Origin: Tolypothrix brevis GSE-NOS-MK-07-07A | Lineage (GTDB): Bacteria > Cyanobacteriota > Cyanobacteriia > Cyanobacteriales > Nostocaceae | Assembly (NCBI GenBank): GCA_019358985.1 | Contig: JAHHIJ010000042.1 | Coordinates: forward strand, 1-50,022 | Direction of reading: 5' to 3' | Length of the DNA stretch: 50,022 nt | Shown here: one piece after another, positions 38,453 to 46,588 of the stretch | How the letters are laid out: each line of letters opens with the position of its first letter | Position numbering within the stretch: the stretch's first letter is position 1 | The notes under the pieces: generated by a model | What the model was told of the DNA's origin: nothing | Seen by the model: the letters and a program-made list of their open reading frames with translations, nothing else | Database searches by the model: none | Position numbers and translations under genes: made by a program

Positions 38453-38884
38453 ATGGTTAACGCTAACGTTCGCAAAACTGCTAAAGCATCACGCAAAATT
38501 GAAAGGCATATTCCTGCTTTAGAACGAGTAATGACTTATCAGGAAAAAGTACACCTGATGGTAATTGAAGTATTGCGGGAAGAATCAGGAAGAGAATTAG
38601 CAGCAGCAGCCAGATTTAACGGACAAGAGTTTGATTGGGACAAACACAATTCCCAATTCCGTAAGGACTATGTAAATACACCATTAAAAGAATTGGTGAA
38701 TTATGCTCGCAAACTTTACGGCTTGAATAATCTTGATGAAATACGAGATAGACGTGCTTCTCATAAAGCTGCTCGGTCTAAACGCATGGACGGACTCAAT
38801 GGTTTAAGTAGCAACTCTGATGACTTGATCAATGACGATTTTGAACAAGATGAAGATGACGAAGATGTAGAAATTGACGATTAA
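38453..38884 (+). CDS. Small protein of unknown function, paralogue of the intron-split gene
   Basis: 143 residues, ATG with AAGGAG at 38439-38444, spacing 8. A basic N-terminus (NVRKTAKASRKIERHI) leads into a helical core with VHLMVIEVLREESGRELAAAARFNGQEFDWDKHN, then QFRKDYVNTPLKELVNYARKLYGL, then a basic helix and an acidic tail. The core is 60-70% identical by eye to the product of the split gene downstream, which defines that gene's exon junction exactly. No known motif. Each gene of the cluster has its own terminator, so they appear to be separately transcribed. Confidence 0.7.
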   Translation: MVNANVRKTAKASRKIERHIPALERVMTYQEKVHLMVIEVLREESGRELAAAARFNGQEFDWDKHNSQFRKDYVNTPLKELVNYARKLYGLNNLDEIRDRRASHKAARSKRMDGLNGLSSNSDDLINDDFEQDEDDEDVEIDD

Positions 38885-38888
38885 TTAC

Positions 38889-38925
38889 AATGCCCTGAAT
38901 TATCTAATTCAGGGCATTATATTTC
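38889..38925 (+). terminator. Strong hairpin terminator after the 143-residue gene
   Basis: A perfect 14-bp inverted repeat AATGCCCTGAATTA (38889-38902) / TAATTCAGGGCATT (38905-38918), separated by TC, is followed by ATATTTCC. The T-run is weak but the stem is exact. Confidence 0.7.
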
Positions 38926-39011
38926 CTGCCCACCCGCATCCAAAAAACAAAATTGAATGCAGCGATTACTGCTGAATTCAAGAGATTCAAAAGTTAACTT
39001 TAATTCAGAAG

Positions 39012-39025
39012 GCATCTGTCGATGC
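39012..39025 (+). promoter_or_regulatory. Conserved leader hairpin, copy 2
   Basis: GCATC-TGTC-GATGC followed by TATCTATGGGAG, 45 nt before the ATG of the intron-split gene. It is the counterpart of the element at 38397-38410, at nearly the same distance from the start codon. Confidence 0.5.
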
Positions 39026-39069
39026 TATCTATGGGAGATGTAGTAATTCGTTAATCAAAGGATAATCAA

Positions 39070-39237
39070 ATGACTCAAATTACTCGTAATCAGCAACAAA
39101 AAAAAGCGTTGGATCAGGTAGTAGGATATCAGGATAAAGTGCGATTAATGGTACTGGAAGTTTTACGTGAGGAATCAGGCAGAGAACTTGCTGCTCAAGC
39201 ACGTTTTAATCAGCAAGAGTTTGATTGGAACGAGCAT
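39070..39237 (+). CDS. 5' exon of a small gene of unknown function split by a group II intron
   Basis: 56 codons from an ATG preceded by AAAGGATAATCAA. The product reads VRLMVLEVLREESGRELAAQARF and ends FDWNEH, matching the 143-residue paralogue up to its FDWDKH. The next bases, GTGCGAATCG, are intron, and an unspliced reading stops after RIVG. Joining 39070-39237 to 41731-41886 restores a 107-residue protein in phase 0 with no gap relative to the paralogue. The intron therefore lies exactly between the His codon and an Asn codon. Confidence 0.8.
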
Positions 39238-41730
39238 GTGCGAATCGTTGGCTAGAAACCAATCCCATTTGGGATTAGGGGGATTAGCCGCAAGGTATAA
39301 AACCTTGACAACTGAATGACCATGTAGGTGAAAGACAGTATCCTAGAAATCTTAAATCCTACCCCGCAGGTGCAGCGGTGAAAGCATTTTCCCCAGGTTC
39401 GCGACTAGCCATCAACGCCTGAAGCGGGAATAAAAGGTGGCACTACTGAAAGCCTAATTCGGTATCCATCGAGCAAAGTACCCATGAGTAAAGCCTAGGC
39501 TTAAAGATGTATCAAAATCGTCATTAACCAAAACCAGCGAAATAAGGCTAATACGCTGGAGCCAAAAGGCAAAGGATAGGGAGTTAGCAACTGTGTTCTT
39601 GACTAACAAGCACTTCCCATAAACCTGGCGAATAGCATCACTCTAAAGGTACACAGTATGGTCATTCGGAACGAGATAACCTTTCGTTCGCTCTCAGGAG
39701 GTCGAATACCTGAGCAGGTGCTAACCGCAAGCAACGATTAGGAGAGATTTAGTCAGAAGCGAATGTCTGGGGTAATGCCCAGAATAGGCTGACAGACTTA
39801 CGGTAGTTTGGAAGATGAAGTCTCAAGTAGTGAGTACAAATGTCTAATACACAGTCTCAACAACTGATGGTGGAATGGCACAAAATTAACTGGCGCAAGC
39901 TAGAGAGTAATGTGTATAAGCTCCAAAAGAGAATTTATCGAGCCTCTCAACGCGGTGATGTGAAAGCATTTCGCAGACTTCAAAAGACATTGATGAAATC
40001 TTGGTCAGCAAGAGCATTAGCGGTTCGTAGAGTTACCCAAGATAACACTGGAAAGAAAACGGCAGGAGTGGACGGGGTTAAATCCTTATCCCCAGTAGCA
40101 CGTTTAAATCTGGTAAGTAAATTAAAACTGGGAACCAAGGTCAGCCCAACCAGGCGTGTATGGATTCCCAAACCTGGGACGGATGAGAAGCGACCTTTAG
40201 GCATACCTACAATGAAAGACCGCGCTCTTCAAGCACTTGTCAAACTGGCATTAGAACCGGAATGGGAAGCGCGATTTGAACCCAACTCATACGGGTTCAG
40301 ACCAGGACGCTCATGCCAAGATGCAATCGAAGCAATCTTTAGCGCAATCAGGCTCAAGAAAAAATATGTTCTAGATGCCGATATTGCCAAATGCTTCGAC
40401 CGCATTGACCAGGAAGCATTGTTAAGAAAACTAAATACATTCCCCACCATACGCCGACAAATTCGTGCATGGTTAGAAGCGGGAGTGATGGACGGTAAGT
40501 ATATGTTTCCAACATCTGAGGGAACGCCACAGGGGGGTGTCATTTCCCCACTTTTGGCAAATAGTGCCCTCCACGGGATGGAAGAACGAATTAAGCAATA
40601 CGCGGAAACTTTTCCTGGAAACAGAGAAAATAACCGCAGTGGTTTAAGCCTTATTCGCTACGCCGACGACTTCGTAATTCTCCACGAAGATATAACCGTT
40701 GTCCAAAGATGTAAGGAGATAATCTCCAAATGGTTAAAAGGCATCGGGTTGGAATTAAAACCTAGTAAAACAAGATTGGCTCACACCCTCATAGAATATG
40801 AGGGCATGAAACCAGGATTCAATTTCCTTGGTTTTAATATACGCCAATTTCCTGTGGGAAAGTACCAATCAGGTAAAAATACCAACGGAAAGTTACTGGG
40901 GTTTAAAACCATCATCACCCCAAGTAAAGAAAAGAAGAAGGTACATTATGAGAAAATCACCAGAATCATAGATGCCCACAAATCAGCACCACAAGAGGCG
41001 CTAATAAAAAATTTGAACCCGATCATCAGGGGATGGGCAAATTTCTATGCGAGGGTAGTAAGCAAGTTAGCTTACTCAGAACTGGATAAGCTCATATACC
41101 AAAAACTAAACACTTGGGCAAAACGCCGACACCCAAAAAAGAGTGGGGGATGGGTGGCAAAGAGATATTGGCACACCATGAAAGGCGAAAACTGGGTATT
41201 CGCAACCAGGAAGGAAGGTTTAATCTTAACTCGGTTACTGACTCATGCCGACACTCCGATAGTACGACATGTGAAAGTTAAAGGCGAATCGTCACCATAC
41301 GACGGAAACCTGGTTTATTGGAGTACAAGAATGGGGAACAACCCAGAAACGCCAAAAAGAGTGGCAACACTCCTGAAAAAGCAAAAAGGGAAGTGTACTC
41401 ACTGCGGATTGTTTTTCCTAGAAGATAATGTGATGGAAGTTGACCATATCATCCCGAAATCAAAAGGTGGAAAGGATGAGTACAAAAATCTTCAACTTCT
41501 ACACAGACATTGCCACAACACAAAGACTGCCAACGATGGTAGTCCAGGTACAAAATCTGGCTGTAAGAGTGCCAAGCCTAAGCCCACCAGAAGACTTGAG
41601 AAAGTCGCGGATAAATGGGTAATGAGGTATGCGTGACAAGCACCAAATTATTGAGGAGCGGAATGAAGGGAAACTTTCACGTTCCGTTTTGAAGACCAGC
41701 GGGACTGGTGACAGTCTCGCTGAGTTTAAT
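39238..41730 (+). mobile_element. Complete group II intron, 2493 nt, with reverse transcriptase ORF
   Basis: The 5' end is GTGCGAATCG (GUGYG consensus) and the 3' end is GAGTTTAAT. Domain V is visible at about 41655-41689 (GAGCGGAATGAAGGGAAACTTTC then ACGTTCCG), followed by a domain VI stem to 41730. Domain I fills the ~600 nt before the ORF, which lies in domain IV. The boundaries are fixed independently by comparison with the intact paralogue at 38453-38884: removing this interval rejoins the two exons in frame. RNA, reverse transcriptase and HNH region are all present, so it looks capable of splicing and perhaps of movement. Confidence 0.9.
39840..41636 (+). CDS. ltrA: Group II intron-encoded reverse transcriptase/maturase with HNH endonuclease
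   Basis: 598 residues. The start region matches group II RTs (KLQKRIYRA, then GKKTAGVDGVKSL). RT blocks follow: LGIPTMKDRALQALVKLALEPEWEARFEPNSYGFRPGRS, DADIAKCFDRID, TPQGGVISPLLAN and the catalytic YADD at 274-277. The maturase X region includes NPIIRGWANFYARV. The C-terminal HNH domain has C-x2-C (CTHC, from residue 519), VMEVDHIIPKSKGG and LLHRHCHNTK, so it should nick the second target strand. The ORF ends five bases before the 3' structural domains begin. All catalytic motifs look intact. It helps splice its own intron and supports retrohoming. Confidence 0.9.
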   Translation: MSNTQSQQLMVEWHKINWRKLESNVYKLQKRIYRASQRGDVKAFRRLQKTLMKSWSARALAVRRVTQDNTGKKTAGVDGVKSLSPVARLNLVSKLKLGTKVSPTRRVWIPKPGTDEKRPLGIPTMKDRALQALVKLALEPEWEARFEPNSYGFRPGRSCQDAIEAIFSAIRLKKKYVLDADIAKCFDRIDQEALLRKLNTFPTIRRQIRAWLEAGVMDGKYMFPTSEGTPQGGVISPLLANSALHGMEERIKQYAETFPGNRENNRSGLSLIRYADDFVILHEDITVVQRCKEIISKWLKGIGLELKPSKTRLAHTLIEYEGMKPGFNFLGFNIRQFPVGKYQSGKNTNGKLLGFKTIITPSKEKKKVHYEKITRIIDAHKSAPQEALIKNLNPIIRGWANFYARVVSKLAYSELDKLIYQKLNTWAKRRHPKKSGGWVAKRYWHTMKGENWVFATRKEGLILTRLLTHADTPIVRHVKVKGESSPYDGNLVYWSTRMGNNPETPKRVATLLKKQKGKCTHCGLFFLEDNVMEVDHIIPKSKGGKDEYKNLQLLHRHCHNTKTANDGSPGTKSGCKSAKPKPTRRLEKVADKWVMRYA

Positions 41731-41886
41731 AACATTCAGTTTCGCCAGGACTATAGCGAAACTCCCATCAATGAACTACTAGCATACGCCAAACGTCTGT
41801 ATGGACTGAAAGATTTGGATGCAGTACGGGAGCGGCGTAAAGCTCATAAACAACAACGTACAGCTAGATGGGCTGAAGCTTCTTAA
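41731..41886 (+). CDS. 3' exon of the intron-split small gene
   Basis: 51 codons plus stop, reading NIQFRQDYSETPINELLAYA then KRLYGLKDLDAVRERRKAHK and ending ARWAEAS. This aligns with the paralogue's NSQFRKDYVNTPLKELVNYARKLYGL. It lacks the acidic tail of the 143-residue protein. It has no start of its own; it is expressed only if the intron splices, giving a 107-residue product. Confidence 0.8.
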   Translation, partial: NIQFRQDYSETPINELLAYAKRLYGLKDLDAVRERRKAHKQQRTARWAEAS

Positions 41887-41909
41887 TTACCTGCTGGCTC
41901 TGACAGTAG

Positions 41910-41937
41910 CCCCACTAAAATGTGGGGTAACTTTTTT
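41910..41937 (+). terminator. Rho-independent terminator after the split gene
   Basis: CCCCAC (41910-41915) - TAAAAT - GTGGGG (41922-41927), then TAAC and TTTTTT (41932-41937). Confidence 0.75.
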
Positions 41938-41964
41938 GCCCACCCACCCTTAACCGTAAAAGCT

Positions 41965-42510
41965 TTATTTTACCGAAGATGCAGCTTCGCACCCCACCCC
42001 ACCAAATGTTGTAATTGTCCGACTGGAAAGTTTACCAGTCATCAACTCATAAATCTGCTGATTTGAAAGTTGAGTTTGCTTGACTTCGACTGTAGGTGCA
42101 GTTTCTCCCCTGTTGACTTGAATAATGGAATTAGCCCAATAAAACTGCTGCTGGTCAGGTTGGGAATAAACAGGATAACAGCCTTTCGAGGCGATCGCTA
42201 ATTTATGCTCTACGCTAGAAACTGATGGTAGAGAAATACCAGCACGAACTAATTTTGCCTCTCCTACTGGGCCCCACAAACGCAATTGTTGATTGACACA
42301 ACGTTTTCCATCCTTGAGAGGGGCAATAATGTTGCCACAAACTTTAACATCCACGTCATACATCGGCGGATAATCAGGCACAGTTGGAGCTTGAGCTTGA
42401 GTCGTATTCTTCTCATCCTTGCCACTGACATTTACAGTAGTAGGGGTACAAGCTGTAACTATACCTCCTATTACCAGCAGCCAAAGCCAGTTAACTTTGC
42501 AGGTAAACAT
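41965..42510 (-). CDS. Putative lipoprotein at the end of the partition operon
   Basis: 181 residues. The N-terminus is a lipoprotein signal: MFTCK, a hydrophobic run WLWLLVIGG, and lipobox IVTAC with the lipidated Cys at residue 21. A Thr/Gln/Pro-rich linker follows, then a domain with four Cys (VCGNI, RCVNQ, GCYPV, GCEAA) that may form disulfides. I recognise no family. It is the last gene of the minus-strand series behind parM, with a 152-nt gap from the upstream membrane protein. A lipoprotein is unusual for partition; it may belong to a conjugation or surface function of the plasmid. Confidence 0.6.
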   Translation of the reverse strand: MFTCKVNWLWLLVIGGIVTACTPTTVNVSGKDEKNTTQAQAPTVPDYPPMYDVDVKVCGNIIAPLKDGKRCVNQQLRLWGPVGEAKLVRAGISLPSVSSVEHKLAIASKGCYPVYSQPDQQQFYWANSIIQVNRGETAPTVEVKQTQLSNQQIYELMTGKLSSRTITTFGGVGCEAASSVK

Positions 42511-42662
42511 CTGCTGAATCCTCTTCTACGATTGAGAAATTGACAACTAATTTTTTAACTTAAACCCTGTACATTTTGAAACCTGGAGTTTTTAAGGAGA
42601 GTGTATTATTCTGTCGTGGCTTGAGTTCTCAGCTTTACTCTAATTCCAAAAAACTATGGTTT

Positions 42663-43448
42663 TCAAGGTAGGCGTGGTTTAGATACAAACTTGCGCTGAT
42701 TGGTAGGTGATGTCCATAACGTGCAGAACCCAGATGAGGCTTTTTTGCTACTTGCTCCAATTTCCAGCGTTACTCCCAAACGCTTGACATCCTTAGCACA
42801 AGTAAGTTGACCGTTTTGGTCACGACTCAGCAAATCTTGATTCCATTGCATTAGGTTGTGAGCAAACTTACCTTCATTACTGGTTGCCCATTCCAAAGCG
42901 TTGGCTTGGGCTTGTGTGAGTTGGCGTGGCCCAGCAGGATCTAGATGACTGGATTGATACCAATACATTCCACCTACACTTACCAGTCCGCCTACTCCAG
43001 CTGCAATTAATAGCAGTATTCCCGCAGCAATTAAAGAGGGAACTGAATGAATAGCACGCTCAAATTCAGTACGCCTAATTAATCCTGTCACAGCCTGAGC
43101 GATCGCTTTTTGCTGACCTTTTACTGCTGCCTTTTCATATGTCTGGAGATGGTCATAAAGCTGCGTTTGCCACAGGTCAAACATTGCTTCCATTTCTTTG
43201 GGATTGTCTTCCAATAGCACTTGTAACCTGCCAGTAGCAATCATCATCAGAAAAGCTGGGTCATCAGGGTCAAGCCCAGTTTGGACTACAATTTCCCAAA
43301 CCCTAGCTTTAAATGAATCATCTTTACCTCGAATGGCTAAATCTAGTAAAGTTGGGTAAGGAATTTGGCTCAGTCCTTTGCCTCTAGCAGCTACTGAATC
43401 CAAAAACTCATCGTCTAAATCGAGTTCTTCAGTGTGAGAATTACTCAT
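42663..43448 (-). CDS. Cyanobacterial plasmid-type membrane protein (DUF6753-like)
   Basis: 261 residues. A soluble acidic N-terminal region with DPDDPAFLMMIATGRLQVLLEDNPKEM is followed by a helical stretch and one transmembrane segment at about residues 140-165 (SLIAAGILLLIAAGVGGLVS), then an Ala/Gln-rich and Cys-containing C-terminal part. The sequence looks like a family I know from cyanobacterial plasmids near parM and relaxase genes (DUF6753, from memory and not checked). Role unknown. It lies between the ParA-like ATPase and the lipoprotein on the same strand. Confidence 0.55.
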   Translation of the reverse strand: MSNSHTEELDLDDEFLDSVAARGKGLSQIPYPTLLDLAIRGKDDSFKARVWEIVVQTGLDPDDPAFLMMIATGRLQVLLEDNPKEMEAMFDLWQTQLYDHLQTYEKAAVKGQQKAIAQAVTGLIRRTEFERAIHSVPSLIAAGILLLIAAGVGGLVSVGGMYWYQSSHLDPAGPRQLTQAQANALEWATSNEGKFAHNLMQWNQDLLSRDQNGQLTCAKDVKRLGVTLEIGASSKKASSGFCTLWTSPTNQRKFVSKPRLP

Positions 43449-43623
43449 ATTTGTATTTGCTTTTAGCTAATTCACGCCCTCGTCCCCCACGCTCATTTGG
43501 TATAGGAATCCGAATTGATGATGGGAGATGTCACCAAAACAGTGCTGAGTGCTGAGTAAAAAACTAAAATTAATTGCACAGGCTAAACCCCCCGCTATCC
43601 ATGTACACCACTCCTGAATTAGA

Positions 43624-44394
43624 TTACTTCTTGGTAGCAACCTTGCCGTTGACATTAGCATCATCAACTTTTTCTGTGGGGGAAGTAATTGAAGCTGCCG
43701 GAGGGTTCCAAATTTTAGCTTTCTCAATTTCCTCAGAAGTTCTTTTGAGAAAATTGTGTAATCGCTGCTTACCCAATACACCTAACTCTGCATAATCTCT
43801 AGCCGCAGAAAAATTTATCTGATTTGCATCAAGGATATCCCGTTCTCGATAGCTGAATTTGGGAAAATTGATGACAGCTACTTTATAAGCTTTGATTAAT
43901 TCCTGTAAATCCTTACGTCCATCTACGTGTTTCCAGTCATCGCATAAACCACAATTGCGTACAAAGATATGCTTAATCTTGATTTCAAAGCGTTCGAGAG
44001 ATTGCATAAATAATTGAACACTGTCATATCCACCACTACAAACAAACCACTTGTATATTTTTACCTTATTTTTCCCAGTAAGTTCTAGGATTTGATTACG
44101 CTCAATCCAATCAGTTACTGCTGGGTATACTTGAGCAGGTAAATTGACAATGACAGAAGTTGTTAGTGCTAAATTAAAAATTTCATCAGCATCATAAGCT
44201 TTACGTTCTGATTCGCTAAAAACTGCTATTTTATGATTATCTGGGTAAAATGCACCCACATCTGGATTACTTTGGTCTGCTTCTACCAACTCATAAGGGA
44301 GTTTATTGTCAATGCAGTATTGCACCATAACCCGTGCAAATAAAGACTTGCCAACTCCACCTTTTTCGCCATCAATGAAGTGAATTGCTGCCAT
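43624..44394 (-). CDS. ParA/MinD-like P-loop ATPase
   Basis: 256 residues from the ATG at 44394, chosen because AAAGGGGA lies just upstream; a start at 44412 is also open. The deviant Walker A motif DGEKGGVGKSLFAR is at residues 8-21, and EADQSNPDVGAFYP is the following switch region. A strand VIVNLPAQ and a later NFPKFSYRERDI complete the P-loop core, which is shorter and more divergent than classic ParA. It is the third gene behind parM, so the operon has both an actin-like and a ParA-like ATPase. It may be a partition or plasmid-positioning accessory, or act in conjugation. ATP binding is well supported; the role is inferred. Confidence 0.75.
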   Translation of the reverse strand: MAAIHFIDGEKGGVGKSLFARVMVQYCIDNKLPYELVEADQSNPDVGAFYPDNHKIAVFSESERKAYDADEIFNLALTTSVIVNLPAQVYPAVTDWIERNQILELTGKNKVKIYKWFVCSGGYDSVQLFMQSLERFEIKIKHIFVRNCGLCDDWKHVDGRKDLQELIKAYKVAVINFPKFSYRERDILDANQINFSAARDYAELGVLGKQRLHNFLKRTSEEIEKAKIWNPPAASITSPTEKVDDANVNGKVATKK

Positions 44395-44439
44395 CTGAAA
44401 TCCCCTTTGCAATTTGACTAAATGTGCATTAATAAATAC

Positions 44440-44985
44440 TTAAATATTTTCAAACATATTGTCTGTATCATCATAGAAAGACCCCTCACCAGGAATGAAG
44501 GAATCAGAATCTATTTTGTGTTTTGACTTGCTGCTACTATTGTTATTGTTATTACTATCATCAGGATTACTGTGACTGGAATTACCTGCATCTAGACCGA
44601 ACATAGTAGCAAGTGTTTGAGGATTGGTCATAGTGCTTATAGGCATAGACAAAACATCACTTGATTTATGTGGTAATCCTAGTTCCATCCGCAAATAAGC
44701 CAAATGTTGTTCCAGGGCATGACAACAAATCAACCCTACCCGACGTAGTTCTTGATCGCTAATATCTACACCTGCATCTGCTTGTGCTTTGTATGCTAAA
44801 GGCAACCAGCACATTCGTAATGCCTGCAATACCATCTCTTTGCTAGAACGCGCTTCATCTCCCTGTTGTAAATATGCAATTAACTGGCCGTCTACTGTAT
44901 TTGAGTAAGGATGGTAAGAAAATCTAAAAATTTTGCGCTGTCTATTAGTATCATGATTTTTGGATTGTTTTTTATTTGTAGTCAT
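44440..44985 (-). CDS. Possible ParR-like adaptor downstream of parM
   Basis: 181 residues; its ATG overlaps the parM stop by 4 nt (ATGA), so the two are translationally coupled. The N-terminus is basic (KQSKNHDTNRQRKIFRFSY), followed by a helical region (EMVLQALRMCWLPLAYKAQA) and an Asn/Ser-rich linker with an acidic end. The size, basic N-terminus and place immediately after parM are those of ParR proteins, which bind the centromere repeats and cap the ParM filament. No ribbon-helix-helix motif is obvious to me, so the assignment is by position. Confidence 0.55.
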   Translation of the reverse strand: MTTNKKQSKNHDTNRQRKIFRFSYHPYSNTVDGQLIAYLQQGDEARSSKEMVLQALRMCWLPLAYKAQADAGVDISDQELRRVGLICCHALEQHLAYLRMELGLPHKSSDVLSMPISTMTNPQTLATMFGLDAGNSSHSNPDDSNNNNNSSSKSKHKIDSDSFIPGEGSFYDDTDNMFENI

Positions 44986-46130
44986 GCTACCTTCTCCATT
45001 TGCGCTCTAAACCGCATAAACAAACCAAACGCATCAATCAACCTAAATGACAAAGCTTCCTGCTCTCGGAAAGTACGGCAATAATCATTATTTTTATCCT
45101 TGAATACTTCTTGTAGTTGCTGCTGTAAGTCAGCACCCCAATAAGTTGAAATTTCTTGAAAACAGTCTTGTAACTCTTGCTCCAAGTACAATGCTGCGCC
45201 ACCACTCAAAATCACCTCGTTCACCGCAGGTAAAGTTGATTCTAGCCAATCGTAAAGCCTAGACCAATACTCAGCTTTAGCAGTAGCAATGGCATTAACA
45301 ATCATCTGCAATTCATAATCAAGATTTTTAGATTCTCTACTTTTAACCAGAGTACGAATTGCTTGGTTATCAGTCGTGATATCTGAACCAGCTGCATAGA
45401 TGGCAGAGGTCAAAACAGTGGCATCCTGCCCAGATGTGCGCTCAATTACTCGCTTTACCATTTGGTGAAAGCCCAACCCATTGGTGTAACCTGCCGTCAT
45501 CTTGCCCCGTTCAAATAATAGAAGGCTGGTGTTGCGATGCCCGAACATTAGCACTGCGATCGTTTGGGCGTTGAACCATTCTTTACCATTCTGGCGTTGG
45601 CGAATCATTGCCAATCCCGCACCTTCGGGTAAGCACTCGAATCGCTCCAGCTTCACCCGCAACCTTTGACCCCGAAACCTAAAATCCTTGAGTGCAGACT
45701 GCAACTGTTGCTCAAATGCTTGGCGATTTTGATATTCACCATAGGGCAATAGTGAGGTCAGTGATAGTGAAAACCTGTTAGGCAATTTGTTGTGTTGAGC
45801 GATCGCACCAATAACCGCTAAGGCTTTGTGAATTGAGGTTTCGTACTTGAGCTTATCGAGTCTGGCAGATGCTGAAAACTGCCGTGCCAGGAATCCAACT
45901 ACTGTACATTGTGTATCACCATCCGCAGGATTTGACACCCAGGCTTCATCTGCTGGTTTAGGAGATTCAAGACCCTTGCGACTCGACATATAAGCGTCAA
46001 TCGAACTTTGAGGCAATTTCAGCATTTCTGGTTCCATTGTCATCAAACATGGTTTGCCTTCAGTTGCTAGTTCGTAAACAATCTTGGTCAAGGAAGCACC
46101 AGGGTCAAAACTGACTATCAGATTTGACAT
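44982..46130 (-). CDS. parM: ParM/StbA-like actin-fold plasmid segregation ATPase
   Basis: 382 residues. The phosphate-1 loop is SFDPGASLTKIVYE near residues 7-20, and the adenosine-site motif is EVILSGGAALYLEQEL near 310-325. The phosphate-2 region reads AVLMFGHRNTSLLLF, lacking the usual Asp, as in some distant Alp-type members. The region ENP-like GAGLAM is also present. Family members polymerise with ATP and push plasmid copies apart. The upstream region carries 11-bp repeats that would be the centromere, and the coupled next gene is the candidate ParR. First gene of the minus-strand operon. Confidence 0.8.
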   Translation of the reverse strand: MSNLIVSFDPGASLTKIVYELATEGKPCLMTMEPEMLKLPQSSIDAYMSSRKGLESPKPADEAWVSNPADGDTQCTVVGFLARQFSASARLDKLKYETSIHKALAVIGAIAQHNKLPNRFSLSLTSLLPYGEYQNRQAFEQQLQSALKDFRFRGQRLRVKLERFECLPEGAGLAMIRQRQNGKEWFNAQTIAVLMFGHRNTSLLLFERGKMTAGYTNGLGFHQMVKRVIERTSGQDATVLTSAIYAAGSDITTDNQAIRTLVKSRESKNLDYELQMIVNAIATAKAEYWSRLYDWLESTLPAVNEVILSGGAALYLEQELQDCFQEISTYWGADLQQQLQEVFKDKNNDYCRTFREQEALSFRLIDAFGLFMRFRAQMEKVA

Positions 46131-46306
46131 TGACTGTGGTTGTGATTATCCATAAAAGCTGTTTTTAACTTAAATGCAAATATTGACTGTGAACATCACT
46201 CTACTGACCATTTTTTTGGAGGCAAATTTATCCAGTTGGTTATTTTTTTTTCGCTGCTGTTAATCAAGTCGTTACTTTTCTGCTAATAAATTCGATTTAA
46301 AAAAGT

Positions 46307-46405
46307 GTGCCATCACAGATCCATGCCAGATCCACGAACGAGCCATTGCAGATCCATTACAGTGACAATGTTGATCCAATACAGATCCATTTGTCTGACA
46401 TACGT
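46307..46405. repeat. parC-like centromere array A: nine 11-bp repeats
   Basis: Units start every 11 nt at 46307, 46318, 46329, 46340, 46351, 46362, 46373, 46384 and 46395. The consensus is GATCCATnnCA. Units at 46318, 46329, 46351, 46373 and 46384 keep the exact GATCCA core; 46307 and 46340 are GTGCCAT and GAGCCAT; 46362 and 46395 are GTGACA and CTGACA. The exact 11-nt phase puts all units on one DNA face, as for ParR-bound repeats of plasmid R1 parC. The array lies between the candidate parM promoter and the parM start. Confidence 0.75.
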
Positions 46406-46421
46406 ATTGTAAGTATAATTT

Positions 46422-46451
46422 TTATTAGCAACAATGATTGACTATTGACAA
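46422..46451 (-). promoter_or_regulatory. Candidate parM promoter between the two repeat arrays
   Basis: Read on the minus strand, TTGTCA (46451-46446) and TAATAA (46427-46422) are separated by 18 nt in an AT-rich 51-nt gap between the repeat arrays. In R1 the par promoter also lies between the two sets of centromere repeats and is repressed by ParR. The boxes are imperfect. Confidence 0.35.
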
Positions 46452-46456
46452 AGATT

Positions 46457-46511
46457 ATGCCATGAGAGATCCAATACAAATCCATCATAGATCCATCACA
46501 TATTCATCTAA
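46457..46511. repeat. parC-like centromere array B: five 11-bp repeats
   Basis: Units start at 46457, 46468, 46479, 46490 and 46501, again exactly 11 nt apart: ATGCCAT, GATCCAA, AATCCAT, GATCCAT and TATTCAT. They share the consensus of array A. The 62-nt offset between the last unit of A and the first of B is out of the 11-nt phase, so these are two arrays and not one. Confidence 0.7.
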
Positions 46512-46564
46512 CAGTTGATTCGAGCAGCCCAAAAAAACCTTTGGTGAGTAGCAAGCTATGTTGC

Positions 46565-46574
46565 TGTCCGGACA
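46565..46574. promoter_or_regulatory. 10-bp perfect palindrome, possible operator
   Basis: TGTCCGGACA is self-complementary. It stands between the partition and mobilisation operons, so it could be a binding site for a dimeric regulator, but it is short enough to be chance. Confidence 0.3.
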
Positions 46575-46588
46575 TTTTTTCTGGGGAG

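Noticed and set aside
39238-39837. Non-coding RNA or riboswitch upstream of the reverse transcriptase
   Set aside because: The structured sequence is domain I-III of the group II intron, with fixed boundaries.
46307-46511. 11-bp repeats as a CRISPR array
   Set aside because: The period is exactly 11 nt with no spacers, and the position upstream of parM fits a centromere.
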